Assembly: GCA_001683735.1 (NCBI GenBank)
Contig: LUGG01000009.1
Location: 930,001-994,000, forward strand
Length of the DNA: 64,000 nucleotides
Direction of reading: 5' to 3'
From: Grifola frondosa
Taxonomy: Eukaryota > Basidiomycota > Agaricomycetes > Polyporales > Grifolaceae
Both the position numbers and the translations under genes were made by a program. Positions within the stretch are counted from its first letter, which is position 1. Each line of letters begins with the position of its first letter. Positions 12,421 to 23,804 of the stretch are shown here, piece after piece. Below the pieces are notes generated by a model, which had not been told where the DNA came from, ran no database searches, and saw nothing but the letters and a program-made list of their open reading frames with translations.

Positions 12421-12912
12421 CTCGGCTCTTCTGCCACAACGACGTGTACTGAGTCACGAGAGACAGCGGGCATATTAGGTTTGGGGTGATGCCACTTTCA
12501 TGCGTGATGATCAGTATACGGTATATTACGTTCTGTCCGTCTTCAGCAATGCTGATTGATATCTCTGTTCCATGGATACGGTGTCATAGATGATCAATGT
12601 TGTATAACCTGGATGGATTTTTTGCGCTTGGTGTTTCCATTATGCATCATTTTGACATCCGGGCGGCCGTGCGCACGTACGATTCTATGATATGGCATGA
12701 TGTTTCTCAAGTTTCACCGTTGATCATAAGCTTTTCACGTTCTTCTATCACAACGAGGTGTACTCGTTGCTCAGGAAACGCGGGGATATTAGATTTCGGG
12801 GTAGTGCTACTCTCATGATGATCATTGTACGGTTCCGTCCGCTGATCGTCTCTGTTGCATAGATAGTCTGTCATGGATGATTTATGTCGTGTGGCCTAGA
12901 TGGATTTTTTTA
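12421..12912. repeat. Two diverged tandem copies of a roughly 200-bp sequence at about 310-bp spacing
   Basis: A block at about 12421-12618 and a second at about 12737-12912 align by eye in the same order. Each contains CACAACGA-GTGTACT, a GGGCATATTAG/GGGGATATTAG element, TTTGGGGT-TGC, TGATGATCA, TCTCTGTT, a CATGGAT/CATAGAT element and GATGGATTTTTT at the end. The copies differ by many substitutions and small indels, so this is an old duplication. Weaker similarity continues past 12912 (GCACGTA-GATT follows both GATGGATTTTTT motifs). No coding capacity is evident. It could be a relic of a transposable element or of a local duplication. Confidence 0.6.
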
Positions 12913-13986
12913 TCATCGTCCCGACGGGGCATGCACGTATGATTTCTTGGAAAGCCCACACGGATACAAATATCTCACAGCTGGGTGCAAGGGGCCGCTG
13001 ATACACTGTTATGCAACGCGTTCCAACGCTGCCTATATTCACCTGCAGCTCGAATATCAAACCCTAAGGAGGGTCCGTCGGTTGCCAAAGCCGGCAAAAA
13101 TCGGTGAGTTCGACGCTTCCCAATAATCACGGATTTTGAACAGTCTGCAGGAGTTTTCGCGCTCGTATGTGATGGCGAGACTGCATGATTTTCCCTTTCC
13201 CTGGTTCTTCAGGCTTCGAGCTCAGAGTGAGCTCTGGAGGTCGTCCGATAGGTGTGGGCGCATTCGGCTTTTTGGGAACTTTCAAAAGTCCCGCGCCATG
13301 CTCGTGCTAAGAGCAAGTAGCGATATGGTCGTGCTCATTGGGGAGCTGTCACTCGTCATACTGCTTATTCTGAAAAGTCCGCAGGTCAAAAAATATGATA
13401 GACCGATGGACCAGGATGTGGTGGACGAGTGGAAAATCACTCACACCAGTACCGCCATCATGCAACTGAGAAAAACCTGTCGCACTATAGATTGAGTTGG
13501 CATCGTGTCCTGCGTGCTGAAAGGAAGTACGAAGAGAAAGATATGCTGTATCAAGGTATAATAATCTACGTTATTGGGGAGTCGGCAGTATCCATGCCGG
13601 CCTTCACCATTTCATGAGGCAGTGTTGCTCCGACAAGATAAATGGGATGAGTGAGGGATTTGGACCGGCCAGCGGATATATTGCACATTTGTCGTCCGCA
13701 TAGGGCATTGTTCCAGCGGACATCGATGGATTTAAATAAATAAATAAAAATGGGGATGAGTGAGTGACTACGACGATTGCAAAATACCTGCTCAAATACC
13801 AGAAAATGCATTCTGTACCGATGGTTTCAATATAAACAGATTGACACGACCAGTTGGGTCTGAAGTCAGCCCCGCCACTCAATCACGTGATCTATCCCGA
13901 AATGGTAAGCATACAGTTCAATTATTCGATGGCCTCCCGTTCTATCTCCCCCGACTCCGTGTCAACTTTACAGTCGCACAAGGCCA
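12913..13986. other. Non-coding or unrecognised sequence before the kinase relic
   Basis: The longest frames here (13136-13495 plus, 13604-13882 minus) have no recognisable domain and are not extended by splice sites. A short TAAATAAATAAA run occurs at about 13733-13747. The last 100-200 bp may be the former promoter of the kinase relic. Confidence 0.45.
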
Positions 13987-15045
13987 ATGTCCACCCTCGA
14001 CTCTCTTTTCTTTGACGGTGGAGACGATGTCGAAGACGTGAGATTACTATACCTGTGGAGGATATCACCTGTTCAGATTGGGGCTCACTTCACTTCTCTC
14101 CAGGCTGGGAGCAAGTCCCACCCGGCTGCGCCAAGGCTCCTCAATATCAGGTCCTGGGACCTGCACGAACTGGCGCATGGTTCTTCCGCAACCGTTTGGA
14201 TCTCCAGAGCAACACTCTACAAAGAGAATTCTGGACTACTTTTCTCCAACGGAGTGCACAGTGGTTCTACCTCGACAGCCGCCGGATCATCCAGAGTCGC
14301 TCCCTCCGTACCTGGTTTCGCCTATTTCTATGGTTGATTATTTCCTCGTACAAGAGCCCACATTTAACATGGCACCCCTTCATTTGAAGCTCATGGACTC
14401 GGAAATGGTCCGTTACAGTTGAGCGTGCATGAAAGCTCAGAGAACTGAACGACCCCGCAGCCTTTAACGTCACAGAATATAGGCCGCCGCTGCGTACATC
14501 TGTCAACGTTTGTCCTCCTGAAGACATTTTCAAGCAGGTCGCCTTAGGTGAAGCTGACCCTAGCCGGGGGCTGCAACTGGTCCTTGGCTTGCACGGTTAG
14601 CTTGCTCCCCTCCCCTGGCCTACTACAGGTATCACACTAACACCTCCTACTGCTGTAGATTTATGAGATCACTTTTGAAGGTGCCCTCTTCCATTGGGCA
14701 CCACTTAACAATCAACTTCTCGCCAACATGGTAAAGTTTGCAGGTTCAGTGTCTCCATCGTGGATAGATTATTTCTCATCGAAACCGGAACTACAAAGCG
14801 AGAGTAAGATTCACAGAATTTCTCAGTACTCGCGACGCTGATTCGAACCGGTAGACGTATCATCCGAAGTCGCAGGTGCTGAATGGGCAGAGCGTTTAGC
14901 CCGTCGTATCAAAACGGCCCAGAAGACCGACTCCGCTTCAGAAGCATCTGCGACCCAGCTTCGCGACCTGCTGCGCTCGATGCTGCAGATTGAAGAGGAA
15001 ATCCGACCTGGAACGATCGAGTTGCTCCAACATCATTGATTTCAG
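13987..15045 (+). pseudogene. Decayed SRPK-like serine/threonine protein kinase with most of the catalytic core missing
   Basis: Seen: the N-terminus MSTLDSLFFDGGDDVED, a degenerate PVQIG start and a glycine-loop-like segment HELAHGSSATVWISRA. Then, in another frame, it jumps to a C-lobe segment (TECTVVLP, PPDHPESLPPYL, LHLKLMDSEM), a region like WSLACTIYEITFEGALF, and the end LLRSMLQIEEEIRPGTIELLQHH. This order matches small SRPK-like kinases common in Agaricomycetes. The VAIK lysine, the HxDxxxxN catalytic loop and the DFG region are absent, implying a large internal deletion. A G5 run at 14566-14570 shifts the frame before the WSLACT segment, and the terminal Trp codon expected after QHH reads TGA (15037-15039). 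Together these say pseudogene. Extent is approximate. Confidence 0.7.
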
Positions 15046-17342
15046 GATCTAGACTAATGCGGGCTTCAAATGGCTCCTAGTCTATGAACGTATTTTCGAT
15101 CTGTGCTTGGCAGCGGATTTCTCCGCAAGGATGCTCCGTCGTTGATCTTCATCTATTCGTGCGCACCCCGACTGCCCGCGTTCCCGCCGAACTTCGGGAT
15201 ATCATAATTCCGCCGCAACAAAGTTGTGCTCACGCTTCTCTGCTCAGACCGTGGAGACGTCCAGAAGGGTGTGCGGTCGACATCTGCTAGGATGTCTCAG
15301 ACACTGTTTTCGGTTTCGTGCGTGTTCTGATCATCTGCATGTTGTCGCACGTTGAGCATGGTCACCAGGAGGGTTCTCCCTGTCCTTCTGATTTTTTGCC
15401 GGATTGCCACGGTCAGAATTTGAGTCTGCTGCGGTCCAGATACAACCGCACATCTGTCAGACCTTTGAACGGTGGCCCTAGGAAACCTGAAGCGAGCACT
15501 TTGTCGCCATTGGCGTGCATCGGAACTTTACGTGTGACCTGGGACGGCTGTTGTTTTCCAATACCGTACGCTCTTTTTTCAGGTCCAAGTCCTGTTCGGG
15601 ATTGATTCCATGTTAGGCGGATGATATCGATGCGCAACTCACACTGTGTCCTGGGAACATATGATGCACTCTCTTTATAGACCACGGGTGCGACGCGGAG
15701 GGCGTGTCTGACTGTCGGGCGTGTCAATTGGCTCACGGCTCCGCCCTGTGCTGCCCAGTAGGAGGCCGACTGCATCAGCCTGCGATGGTATCCGCTTCTC
15801 TCATGACAGTCATCGGTCGGCCAACCCGAGGCCTGGGCAAAGATGCATTTGCGATGTTCTGTGTGCTGTTCTGTGAAACCTTATGCAGCTGTCGTTGCAG
15901 TGATTTCGGTGGGTGAACAACGTTAGCCGCCTCATATCAGCGAAACGTCGGTCTGAAATAGTGCCCATCGCATCCTCTCCAGGTACACTGGTCTATATCA
16001 GAGGCGTGCTGCTGCTTAGTGCTGCTTCTGGTTGCGGATGTGCCTAGGTGTGTATGAGACGGTGAGATGACCACCGATTGGTGCTCATGAGAATATCATG
16101 GTTTCTCTTGTTTACCGTCAGCCAAGCACTAATAAGATTAGTCGGTGAGAATGGATGAAAGAAACTTGTCAGATCCTATCTTTTCTGTTGAGATGAAGTG
16201 GCTGATACAGAGGCTTGATATCTTGCGACCTGTCGGCCCCGCTGTTAGATGGAGGACATTCAGAACCACTGTGCCCCGGCTGTCGGCGACTTCCAACCTA
16301 CTAGAAATGACTCTCTTGCTACACGACTCAGTTCTCTCAAATTGCATGTGATGCGTACCTTAGATCGCGAAATTTCCATAACGACCACTATGGCCTCCTC
16401 ATCCCCTCTTATTTGTCTGATGACGATGTGTTTCTCGAAGTTGTAGAATGTTGCAACTTACGTGACTGGGTCGATTCTGAGCGGCACGCCATGCCGGCAG
16501 CCATCATGGCCGACTCTCCAAAAGGAAAGTCCTTAATCCGAGCTACGTTCAACTATCAACGTCAAACCAGGCGGAGAATCGCATTCTAGCATTCATGATT
16601 ACTTGTTACATTGAACTCTCTGGGCCGAAATCAACGGTTAATACGTACAGTGAATATTCGAAGCATCCTTGCATAAGTATATGCGCACTTCGCAGGGAAG
16701 AATCACCTCAGGCCCGCTATCAGTCTTCGTGCCGCTGGTTGATTTAAATCTGTGCGCGTGAACTCCGTGGCCACAGGATCACAGTTTTTCCGTGTGAGTA
16801 GCAGCATTGCTAAATCTGTTACCAGACTGAAATGGGTGCGTCACTCGTGTTACACCATATGCGCAGTCTTCCAGCGCCACGCTGCTGGCTTTGGTATCAT
16901 CTCTCGGTAGTTTGAATCGCGGTCAGTTGGTGTCCAGCCTGAATGTTCTTGTCATGTACCAGTGGGAATGCCACCAATGCCACTCCCAGCTCAGCTCGCA
17001 CGTGTGAGTGAGATGCTGTCACCGTTTGGCGCTATCTATCTTCTTCTCCTGGAATGGGCAAGCCCGTCTGTTCGCCCTGCCGGCGGGCATCTAGTCCATC
17101 ATGCCAATACGGACACGGACTTTCCCTCGTCGCATCTTCTGTTCGCCGCCAGCCATGTTTCCCACTGTGCCAAGTGTTATGACCAGGCACCAGACGGCGG
17201 GTATCGGGGTACCCTTGGCAGGACCCTTTCTTGCTACTGCTATAAGAGTCGTATGGCCATGGGAGTCTATGGCGTCCCACATTATTTCGCTTTTTACATT
17301 GCGCGACGGCGCCTGTACATGGGGGCTTGAGCCCGACATACC
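15046..17342. other. Gene-poor stretch with one coding-like fragment
   Basis: Nothing is recognised in most of this interval. The exception is a plus-strand open frame without a start codon, about 16312-16589, described separately. The last 350 bp are the likely promoter of the second phosphate transporter and contain one CACGTG (16999-17004), the consensus site of the yeast phosphate regulator Pho4; in this fungus that role is only an inference. Confidence 0.45.
16312..16589 (+). pseudogene. Coding-like fragment of unknown origin
   Basis: Between an upstream in-frame TGA and a TAG at 16587-16589 the plus strand stays open for about 90 codons with normal protein composition. It includes FHNDHYGLLIPSYLSDDDV, VVECCNLRDWVDSE and HAMPAAIMADSPKGKSL. 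No start codon or clear splice acceptor explains its beginning. It reads more like a conserved exon than random sequence, but I cannot name a family. It may be the remnant of a gene or transposon, or a spliced last exon of an unpredicted gene. Confidence 0.3.
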
Positions 17343-19508
17343 ATGCGAGCCACAATCTCCTTTCAAAATACCCCGTCGCCCCACAGCGCCAGCCAACGCT
17401 CGGGTGAGGATGGCGCTACTGGCCACATTAACGAGCGGCGGCGGGCCCTTCTGGCTGAAATTGATAACGCTCGGTTCTCGTACGTCATTTTTCTCCTTGC
17501 TTTTGCAGGACGGAAGCTCTGATATGTGAACGGTTGCATAGATGGTTTCATGCCAAAGTCGCGCTTGTATCTGGGGCGGGGTTCTTCACGGATGCGTGAG
17601 ACGATGCCGAAGCCTTCGCGCTCCATGATTGACACAGCTGATCACGATGATAGATATGACATATTCGCCATCAATATCGTCGCAACTATGTTAGGGTCGC
17701 TGTATGGCTCAGGTCAGCCGGTTCTCGGTTCACCGTAGTCTCCGGCTCGCTGATGATGGTGTATTCGTCTTGTCTAGGTCACGACTTCTCTACACGTACG
17801 CTTGGAACTGCGCAGGAAATTGGTATCAAGATCGCGACGCCAGTTGGTATTCTCTTCGGCCAATTGCTCTTCGGGTGGCTGGGCGATGTCCTCGGTCGCA
17901 AACGCATCTGTAAGTGCCACTCTACGAAGGGGCCCCTCATTCTGATGCCGTGCACAGATGGTTTGGAGCTGATCATCATCATGATCGCAACGTTTGGCCA
18001 AACTGTCACTGCCTCCGGTTCTGGTATCAGCCTGATCGGTGTGCTCATCGTATGGAGGGTTGCCGTAAGTCCGATGTCGCATACTTTTGTGCAACCACTG
18101 ACGATGTGGCTGCTTGCAGATGGGCATAGGAATAGGTGGAGACTACCCGATCAGCGCGGTCATCTCGTCTGAGTTTTCATCCATACACATCCGTGGGCGT
18201 GTCATGACGGCCGTGTTTGCTAATCAGGGCTGGGGTCAACTTAGTGCGTATTCCAACATTGTTCCAACACCTGAGACTTATTTTCAATACTAGTGGCAAC
18301 ACTCGTTTCGTTCATCGTAGTGTCCGCTTATAAAAATTCTTTCCTTCACGAGTTCGAGTCGTCGCGTGTTATATAGTCTTGATCAAATGTGGCGGTTGAT
18401 CATCGGGCTTGGGTGTGTTCCAGCAGCGTTCGCACTCTATTTCCGCCTCACCATACCCGAGACACCGCGCTTCACCATGGATATCGAACGAAACATCCGG
18501 CGAGCCGCAGACGATGTCGATAAAATACTAGAGTCCGAGACCTACGTAGTTGACCCGGATGCGGTCGCACAGCGCATCAATGCACCCAGAGCTACTAATG
18601 AGGACTTCACATCCTATTTCTCACAGTGGCAGAACTTGAAGGTGCTCGTCGGTACTGCGTACTCCTGGTTCGCCCTTGACGTGAGCTAGTGCTGCTACCG
18701 CTTGTTGCCGCCCTAACGATTCGTCTCCCAGATCGCGTTCTACGGCCTGGGCTTAAACTCCACCATCATCCTCAATGCTATCGGTTTCGGAACTACCGGG
18801 ACGTCTGTCAGTACAGTTCCCGGCGCCGCCGCCATGTTCCAGAACCTCCGTAACGTCAGCCTAGGCAATGTCGTTCTCTCTGTTGCAGGTTTCGTTCCGG
18901 GCTATTGGGTCACCTTTCCCTTCATCGACAGTTGGGGCAGAAAGCCTATCCAATTCATGGGCTTTGCCATCCTCACCGTACTATTCATAACCATGGGTCT
19001 GTCCACATTCCTTGCGGTTTACACTTCGCCTCTCTCTGACTGATGTTTTGAAGGATTTGGATACGATCGCATGATAGCAACGTCTGCGGGCCGCGGTGCG
19101 CTCGTCTTCCTGTACTGTCTCGCAAACTTCTTCGAGAACTTTGGTCCGAACACCACTACGTTCATCATCCCCGGTGAGGTATTTCCCACACGCTACCGCT
19201 CGACAGCACACGGCATCTCCGCTGCGAGTGGCAAATTTGGCGCCGTCATCGCGCAGATCGCGTTCCAATGGCTAAAGGACGTCCACGGGACGAACAAATT
19301 CTTGCCACACATGTAAGTTCGGCCTCCTCTGCAGCGTGAGTAGCGGGTGGAATTTGATGGCACGCCGTTTGTCATCAGTCTGGAGATGTTTGCGTTCTTC
19401 ATGTTCACAGGGATCATCTCCACACTCCTGGTCCCCGAGACGAACCAGAAATCACTGGAGGTTCTGTCGAACGAAAGTCAGGATGAGTTTATTCAAGGTG
19501 TGTTGTAG
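17343..19508 (+). CDS. Second PHO84-type phosphate transporter, diverged copy with one internal frame break
   Basis: This has the same domain order as the copy at 7.4-9.6 kb: [80 protein letters not shown] and [12 protein letters not shown]. Intron positions largely agree between copies, supporting common ancestry. The ATG at 17343 and the TAG at 19506-19508 are the best ends; the tail is shorter than in the first copy. All introns splice in frame except around 18357-18368. There SAYKNSFLHEF is followed by an in-frame TAG, while the next frame carries RVLYSLDQMWR, which aligns with the paralogue's [11 protein letters not shown]. That is a +1 change with no intron available. It may be a real inactivating mutation or a sequencing error. 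One CACGTG lies about 340 bp upstream. Confidence 0.82.
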
Positions 19509-20193
19509 CCAGGATGTCCATGGTCGTCGCCGTGCTCACTGGCGCAATGGTAGAGGTGCCCATGGAGGAGCGCCCAGGGTACCTCAGCGGGTACCGCCCT
19601 GCGCCCATCAGATTACATTCTCTAGATCGTGGTGGTCCGCCGACACCCATGAATGCAGCTATCAAAGGCAGCTTGCGTCCGCACTGGCGTAGCGAATCGT
19701 CGCCGCTTCCCAGCATGTCGATGTCGATGTCAGACTTGTCTGGTTCGTTTTAATTATTTGTCCAGAGTGTACTATAGACGGTATTAGGTTACGATCATGT
19801 AGTTTGACCACATTCTCTAGCATGTTAATTGTACTTTCATAACCACGATAGATGATCAATTCAATGAAATTGCTCATAGACAACTTGCTGAGATGGAAGT
19901 CAACCCTAGCAAATCTCAGGTCTTTACGGGATGCAGAACATGTTAATTCGCCAGCACTTACTCTGGTCCCGCACTAATAAGGAGGCTGTTTGTTCTCATT
20001 ATTGGACTCGTTCTGATGATGACAGCATGGTTTACCATTCCACTATGTGAAGTTCTATATCGTGCAGGAAGCCAGTATAACGTGGCAGGAAATAAACGAC
20101 AAAAGCCAGTAAGACCAAAACATATCAAGACCCGGAGCACCTCTGATGATATCCAAATCGATGAACGGACAATTTCAATACATGTATGAACCG
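19509..20193. other. Intergenic stretch between convergent genes
   Basis: This holds the 3' flanks of the second transporter and of the minus-strand coiled-coil gene. Frames starting at 19336-19753 on the plus strand are read-through of the transporter's last exon region. No separate gene is supported. Confidence 0.5.
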
Positions 20194-21585
20194 CTACGCC
20201 TTTCCAGAAAGCTGTCTTATCTTCGCCTCACGCTCGAGCTTGTTTAGGGCATCACACTCAAAAAAAAGGTGGTAGTGGTTTTAAGGAACTCACATCATCC
20301 ACAGCCTTCTGGGCTCTCAGCCACTCCACTTCACGATTCTTTTCTTGAAGCATCTCCGTTGCATCGCGTGCATGATTGCGCGAGGCTTCACGTATTTCTT
20401 CGTGAGTCTGAAAAATGATGAGAAATGCACGGCGGCCGTTTCATCGTAAGATCCCATACCTGTAGCTCCACCTGTGCTTGGTCGTATCGCGCACGCGCAG
20501 CGAAGAACGCCAATTCTTCCTTGTGAAACGTGCGGAGAGCTCCGGCGTATGTCGCATAGGATTTCGACTCCTCCTGCAAAGCGAGTAGCGTCAGGAGGTG
20601 TGCAAACGTAAGAGAGAGCCTCACCTTCACGGCTGCTCTTTGCAGTTTTTGAATATCGGATAGTTCCTTTATCGCTGCCTGCAACGCTTTCTTCTCTACC
20701 TGCGCTTCAGCTTTGATGACCTGCGCTACACGCTTCCCTTCCTTCACTGCGAGAACATGGATTATGATGAGAATAATCACACACACGCCCCGTGACACCA
20801 CTCACATTGAATCTTGCCGATCTTGTGCTGCTGCTTTTCGTTCAGCCCGGCGTTTGCGCCAGCACTGCGGGTATGCAAATTTCCATCGAGGATGGGCGCC
20901 GAGGCAGGTCCAACAGTCCCTGCACCACTCGCAAAGCTTCCCGCACTGAGGCTGATCGGCTCCTGCGATCGCCTTGAGAGCGGAATCCGGAGGGAGTAGT
21001 CCGAATACTGTCATGGTCTGTCCTATCGCGATCTGCAGCGCCTGCGGCTGCTTGAGAATGGAATGACTGCAGCGAGACCGCGCGCTTTGCGGGACCGTCC
21101 TTGTGCTCTCGTTGCGAGCGGGGCAGGTTGTCCGTCGGCGTCCCAGTCCATAGTACAGGGATGGGCTTCAGGCCAGATCCTGCTTCGGAGGCTGACCGTG
21201 CGGCCTTTGCAGAATCGTACCCACTGTCGTCGGAGGGTGGGCTGGTGGACCGCTTTCCGACCAAAGGTATGTGTTTCTGAGCCCGAAGAGAGCGCTGCTT
21301 CGCCAGGCCCTGGAGCATCTCATCGTCTATGCTCTCATCTGCGGGACGCTCCTTGATGATCGGGTCCCTGGGTATAGATACTGAGGGCTGGTGGCTGATA
21401 ATGTTCCCACTCGAGGTCTGGTTGGCATCAGTGGCGACGAACAGGGCGGTTTGGGACCGAGAATGCGAGATAGAAGGAGTAATTTCCTTGTCCCAAATCT
21501 TAATGGGAGCGTCGAAGTAAGTGCTATGCTGGCTTGGGGCAGGAGACGCGGCGGGGTCCGGTGTGTGGGTTGGACGATCTGACAT
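20194..21585 (-). CDS. Hypothetical protein: disordered N-terminal half, charged coiled-coil C-terminal half
   Basis: I do not recognise the family. The first exon starts at the ATG at 21585 (MSDRPTHTPDPAAS) and is Ser/Pro/Arg-rich and probably disordered. The C-terminal exons give an Ala/Glu/Lys/Gln-rich helix (KRVAQVIKAEAQVEKKAL, HKEELAFFAARARYDQAQVE, MLQEKNREVEWLRAQKAV), a clear coiled coil, ending ALNKLEREAKIRQLSGKA before a TAG at 20194-20196. The 3' introns are clean (for example GTGAGT at about 20815 down to CGCAG at about 20752). Between about 20860 and 21160 coding-like sequence occurs in all three frames, and standard GT-AG introns do not connect them well, so one or more single-base indels may be present (for example CC near 20953). 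The gene is divergent from SCJ1. Confidence 0.6.
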
Positions 21586-22337
21586 ATAGGTGAGATTGTG
21601 AATGTGAATTGTGGGGTATTAGCGGTAAGGAGGTGTGGAAAGAGGGATGCGGTGAATCCATGTCTTTATAGGCTGATGGAGTTTGGAGGCAGACTGGGCA
21701 TGTCATTGGAGTGCCGTTCGATCGATCTTTCGACTTCCGTTTTTTCTACATGGGGAAGATCGCCTTTTTGCTGTGGACGTCTATGATACAACAGAGGTAC
21801 GCCTCTACAATTCATGCCTGCAAAGCACTTTCTGTGTGCGTCTTGAGGAAGGCCCCAGAAATTTAAAAAGACTCGTCAACTATCGGATAGAGTTCGCGAC
21901 ATGGATCTGCACATAGCAAACAGGGGCAACAAAATGGGCTTCTTTACTCACAGTTTCCGAAGAAATGTTTCAGTGGGATACTGGAAATACGTCTACCAAG
22001 GCCTAGTTGATTATTTTAATTGTTGTTGCGAATTGATGTTTAACTGCAAGTTTAGTGACGAACTCCAAGGAAGACTCGTTCATAGTGATTCTGCGCATAT
22101 AGGTATTCTTCGTTTCACCAAAAACTTGGCCCAGTGTGAGTGTAAGTTATATGTACGCATTTCAACGAGAGATTCTTACACCAGTGAGTTTCAAAGGTAG
22201 GCGTTGAATATAACTACCACGTGGTCGCGTCGATCGGCTGGCTACGTGTCGTTTTCCATTCTTGTAAACTCAGTGACGCCTGCGGCTGTCTGCAAGCTGC
22301 CGCTGTCCTTACACATCCATATTGCTACGTACGCACT
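21586..22337. other. Divergent promoter region between the coiled-coil gene and SCJ1
   Basis: No gene is supported in these 750 bp. Open frames (21683-21916, 21901-22200 plus) have no recognised domain. The interval is expected to carry promoters in both directions. Confidence 0.5.
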
Positions 22338-23804
22338 ATGGGGTCGACCATCTTCATGTTGATATTCTTGCTACTCCTCGCTGTATTGGTTCAAGCGGCA
22401 GATCTATATAAATTCTAGAGCGTTAGTCCAAGGCGCGCACTGTGGCGAGCCAGCAGATCTCTGACTGACATGCCTTCGTCGTCCATTATTTGAATAGTCT
22501 CGAAATCAGCTTCGGAGCAAGATATTAGAAAGGCATACAAGAGACTCAGGTATTTAAGCTTCCAGCATGATTATTCAGTTCACATAACGCATTTCAGTCG
22601 GAAATATCACCCAGATAAAAACAAGGAATCGGGTGCAGAAGAGAAGTTTGTTGAGATTGCACACGGTAAGCCTTATCATCACATGTAGCGTATTTTGGCA
22701 TTAAAACGGTGGGTTTCAGCATACGAAGTTTTGTCGGATTCAACAAAACGCCAGATATACGACAGACATGGAGAGGAAGGTCTACGAGCCCACGAAGGCG
22801 GCCAGCAGCACCACGCGAACCCATTCGACATGTTCCAAAGCTTCTTCGGCGGCGGACACTCTGGACAGCAAGTTCGCCGCGGTCCTACTTCTATTAGCGA
22901 AATGGAGCTCAGCCTAGCAGACATCTACACCGGCGCGAGCATAGACTTCATGATCAAGAAACGCATTCTCTGCGACCACTGTCGTGGGACTGGCGCAGCG
23001 TCCTCGGACGATATTCACACCTGTTCAGCGTGCAACGGTCAGGGCGTGCGTATTGTGCGACAACAGATCATGCCGGGCATGATCTCACAGGCGCAGGTCT
23101 CCTGCACCGAATGTGGTGGACGCGGCAAGGTGATTGTGCGCAAGTGCCCGCATTGTGATGGCAACAAGGTGGTCGACCATACGCAGCATTACACCCTTGA
23201 AGTTCCCCGAGGCGCGCCCGAGGGACATGAGGTCGTGTTTGAAGGCGAGGGAGATGAGAGTCCAGATTGGGAGGCTGGCGATGTTGTTCTGAGGATTCGC
23301 AGCCGTAAAGAGAAGGGCGGATGGCGGAGGAAGGAGAGTGGATTGTACTGGAAGGAGACAATTGGTATTGAGGAGGTTTGTTCGAATCCAGGCCACCTGG
23401 AAGATTTTGAACTGAATATCCTGGGTATAACAGGCGTTACTGGGCTTTGAGCGGAATCTTACGCATCTAGACGGCCATATCGTCCAAATCAAGCGGCATG
23501 CTGTCACACAACCCGGTTTGTATACCACTCACGAGCCATATAGGATTCAACTCATCCCATATTTCATCGTTTTAGGCTTTGTACAGACAATCAAGGGTGA
23601 AGGCATGCCGGTGTTTGAACAGTCTGAGCATGGCGATCTGTACATCGAATACAATGTTGTCTTACCCACTGAGGTCTCACCCGATATGAAGCAACGTACG
23701 TGTCGTTAACTTTTCATGTCGCGTTGCCTGATGGATATTTTGTAGGATTGCTTGCTGCGTTCCACGGTAGTGACCAGGAAGGGCACGCGAAAGATGAGCT
23801 ATAG
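22338..23804 (+). CDS. SCJ1: ER-luminal J-domain co-chaperone SCJ1 (class A DnaJ) with KDEL retention signal
   Basis: SCJ1 stimulates the Hsp70 Kar2/BiP in the ER lumen during protein folding and degradation. Seen: a hydrophobic signal peptide ([15 protein letters not shown]) at the start, a J domain with the HPD motif in [10 protein letters not shown], a Gly/Phe-rich part ([11 protein letters not shown]), four zinc-binding CxxCxGxG-type repeats ([32 protein letters not shown]), two substrate-binding C-terminal domains, and the terminus AKDEL before the TAG at 23802-23804. Later introns are in frame. Oddity: right after DLYK the frame meets TAG; adding one base to the AAA at 22410-22412 would give a normal J-domain start running into the GTTAGT donor at 22422. 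This is therefore probably a one-base deletion, true or technical. Function is well supported by the signal peptide plus KDEL. Confidence 0.9.

Noticed and set aside
20802..21014. Cysteine-rich minus-strand peptide that looks like a zinc-binding module
   Set aside because: The frame that splices into the coiled-coil exons is a different one; the cysteines arise from TGC/TGT in an alternative frame, with no known zinc-finger spacing.
23370..23400. GTTCGAATCC-like string resembling a tRNA B box
   Set aside because: It lies inside an SCJ1 intron and no matching A box, acceptor stem or cloverleaf can be formed around it.
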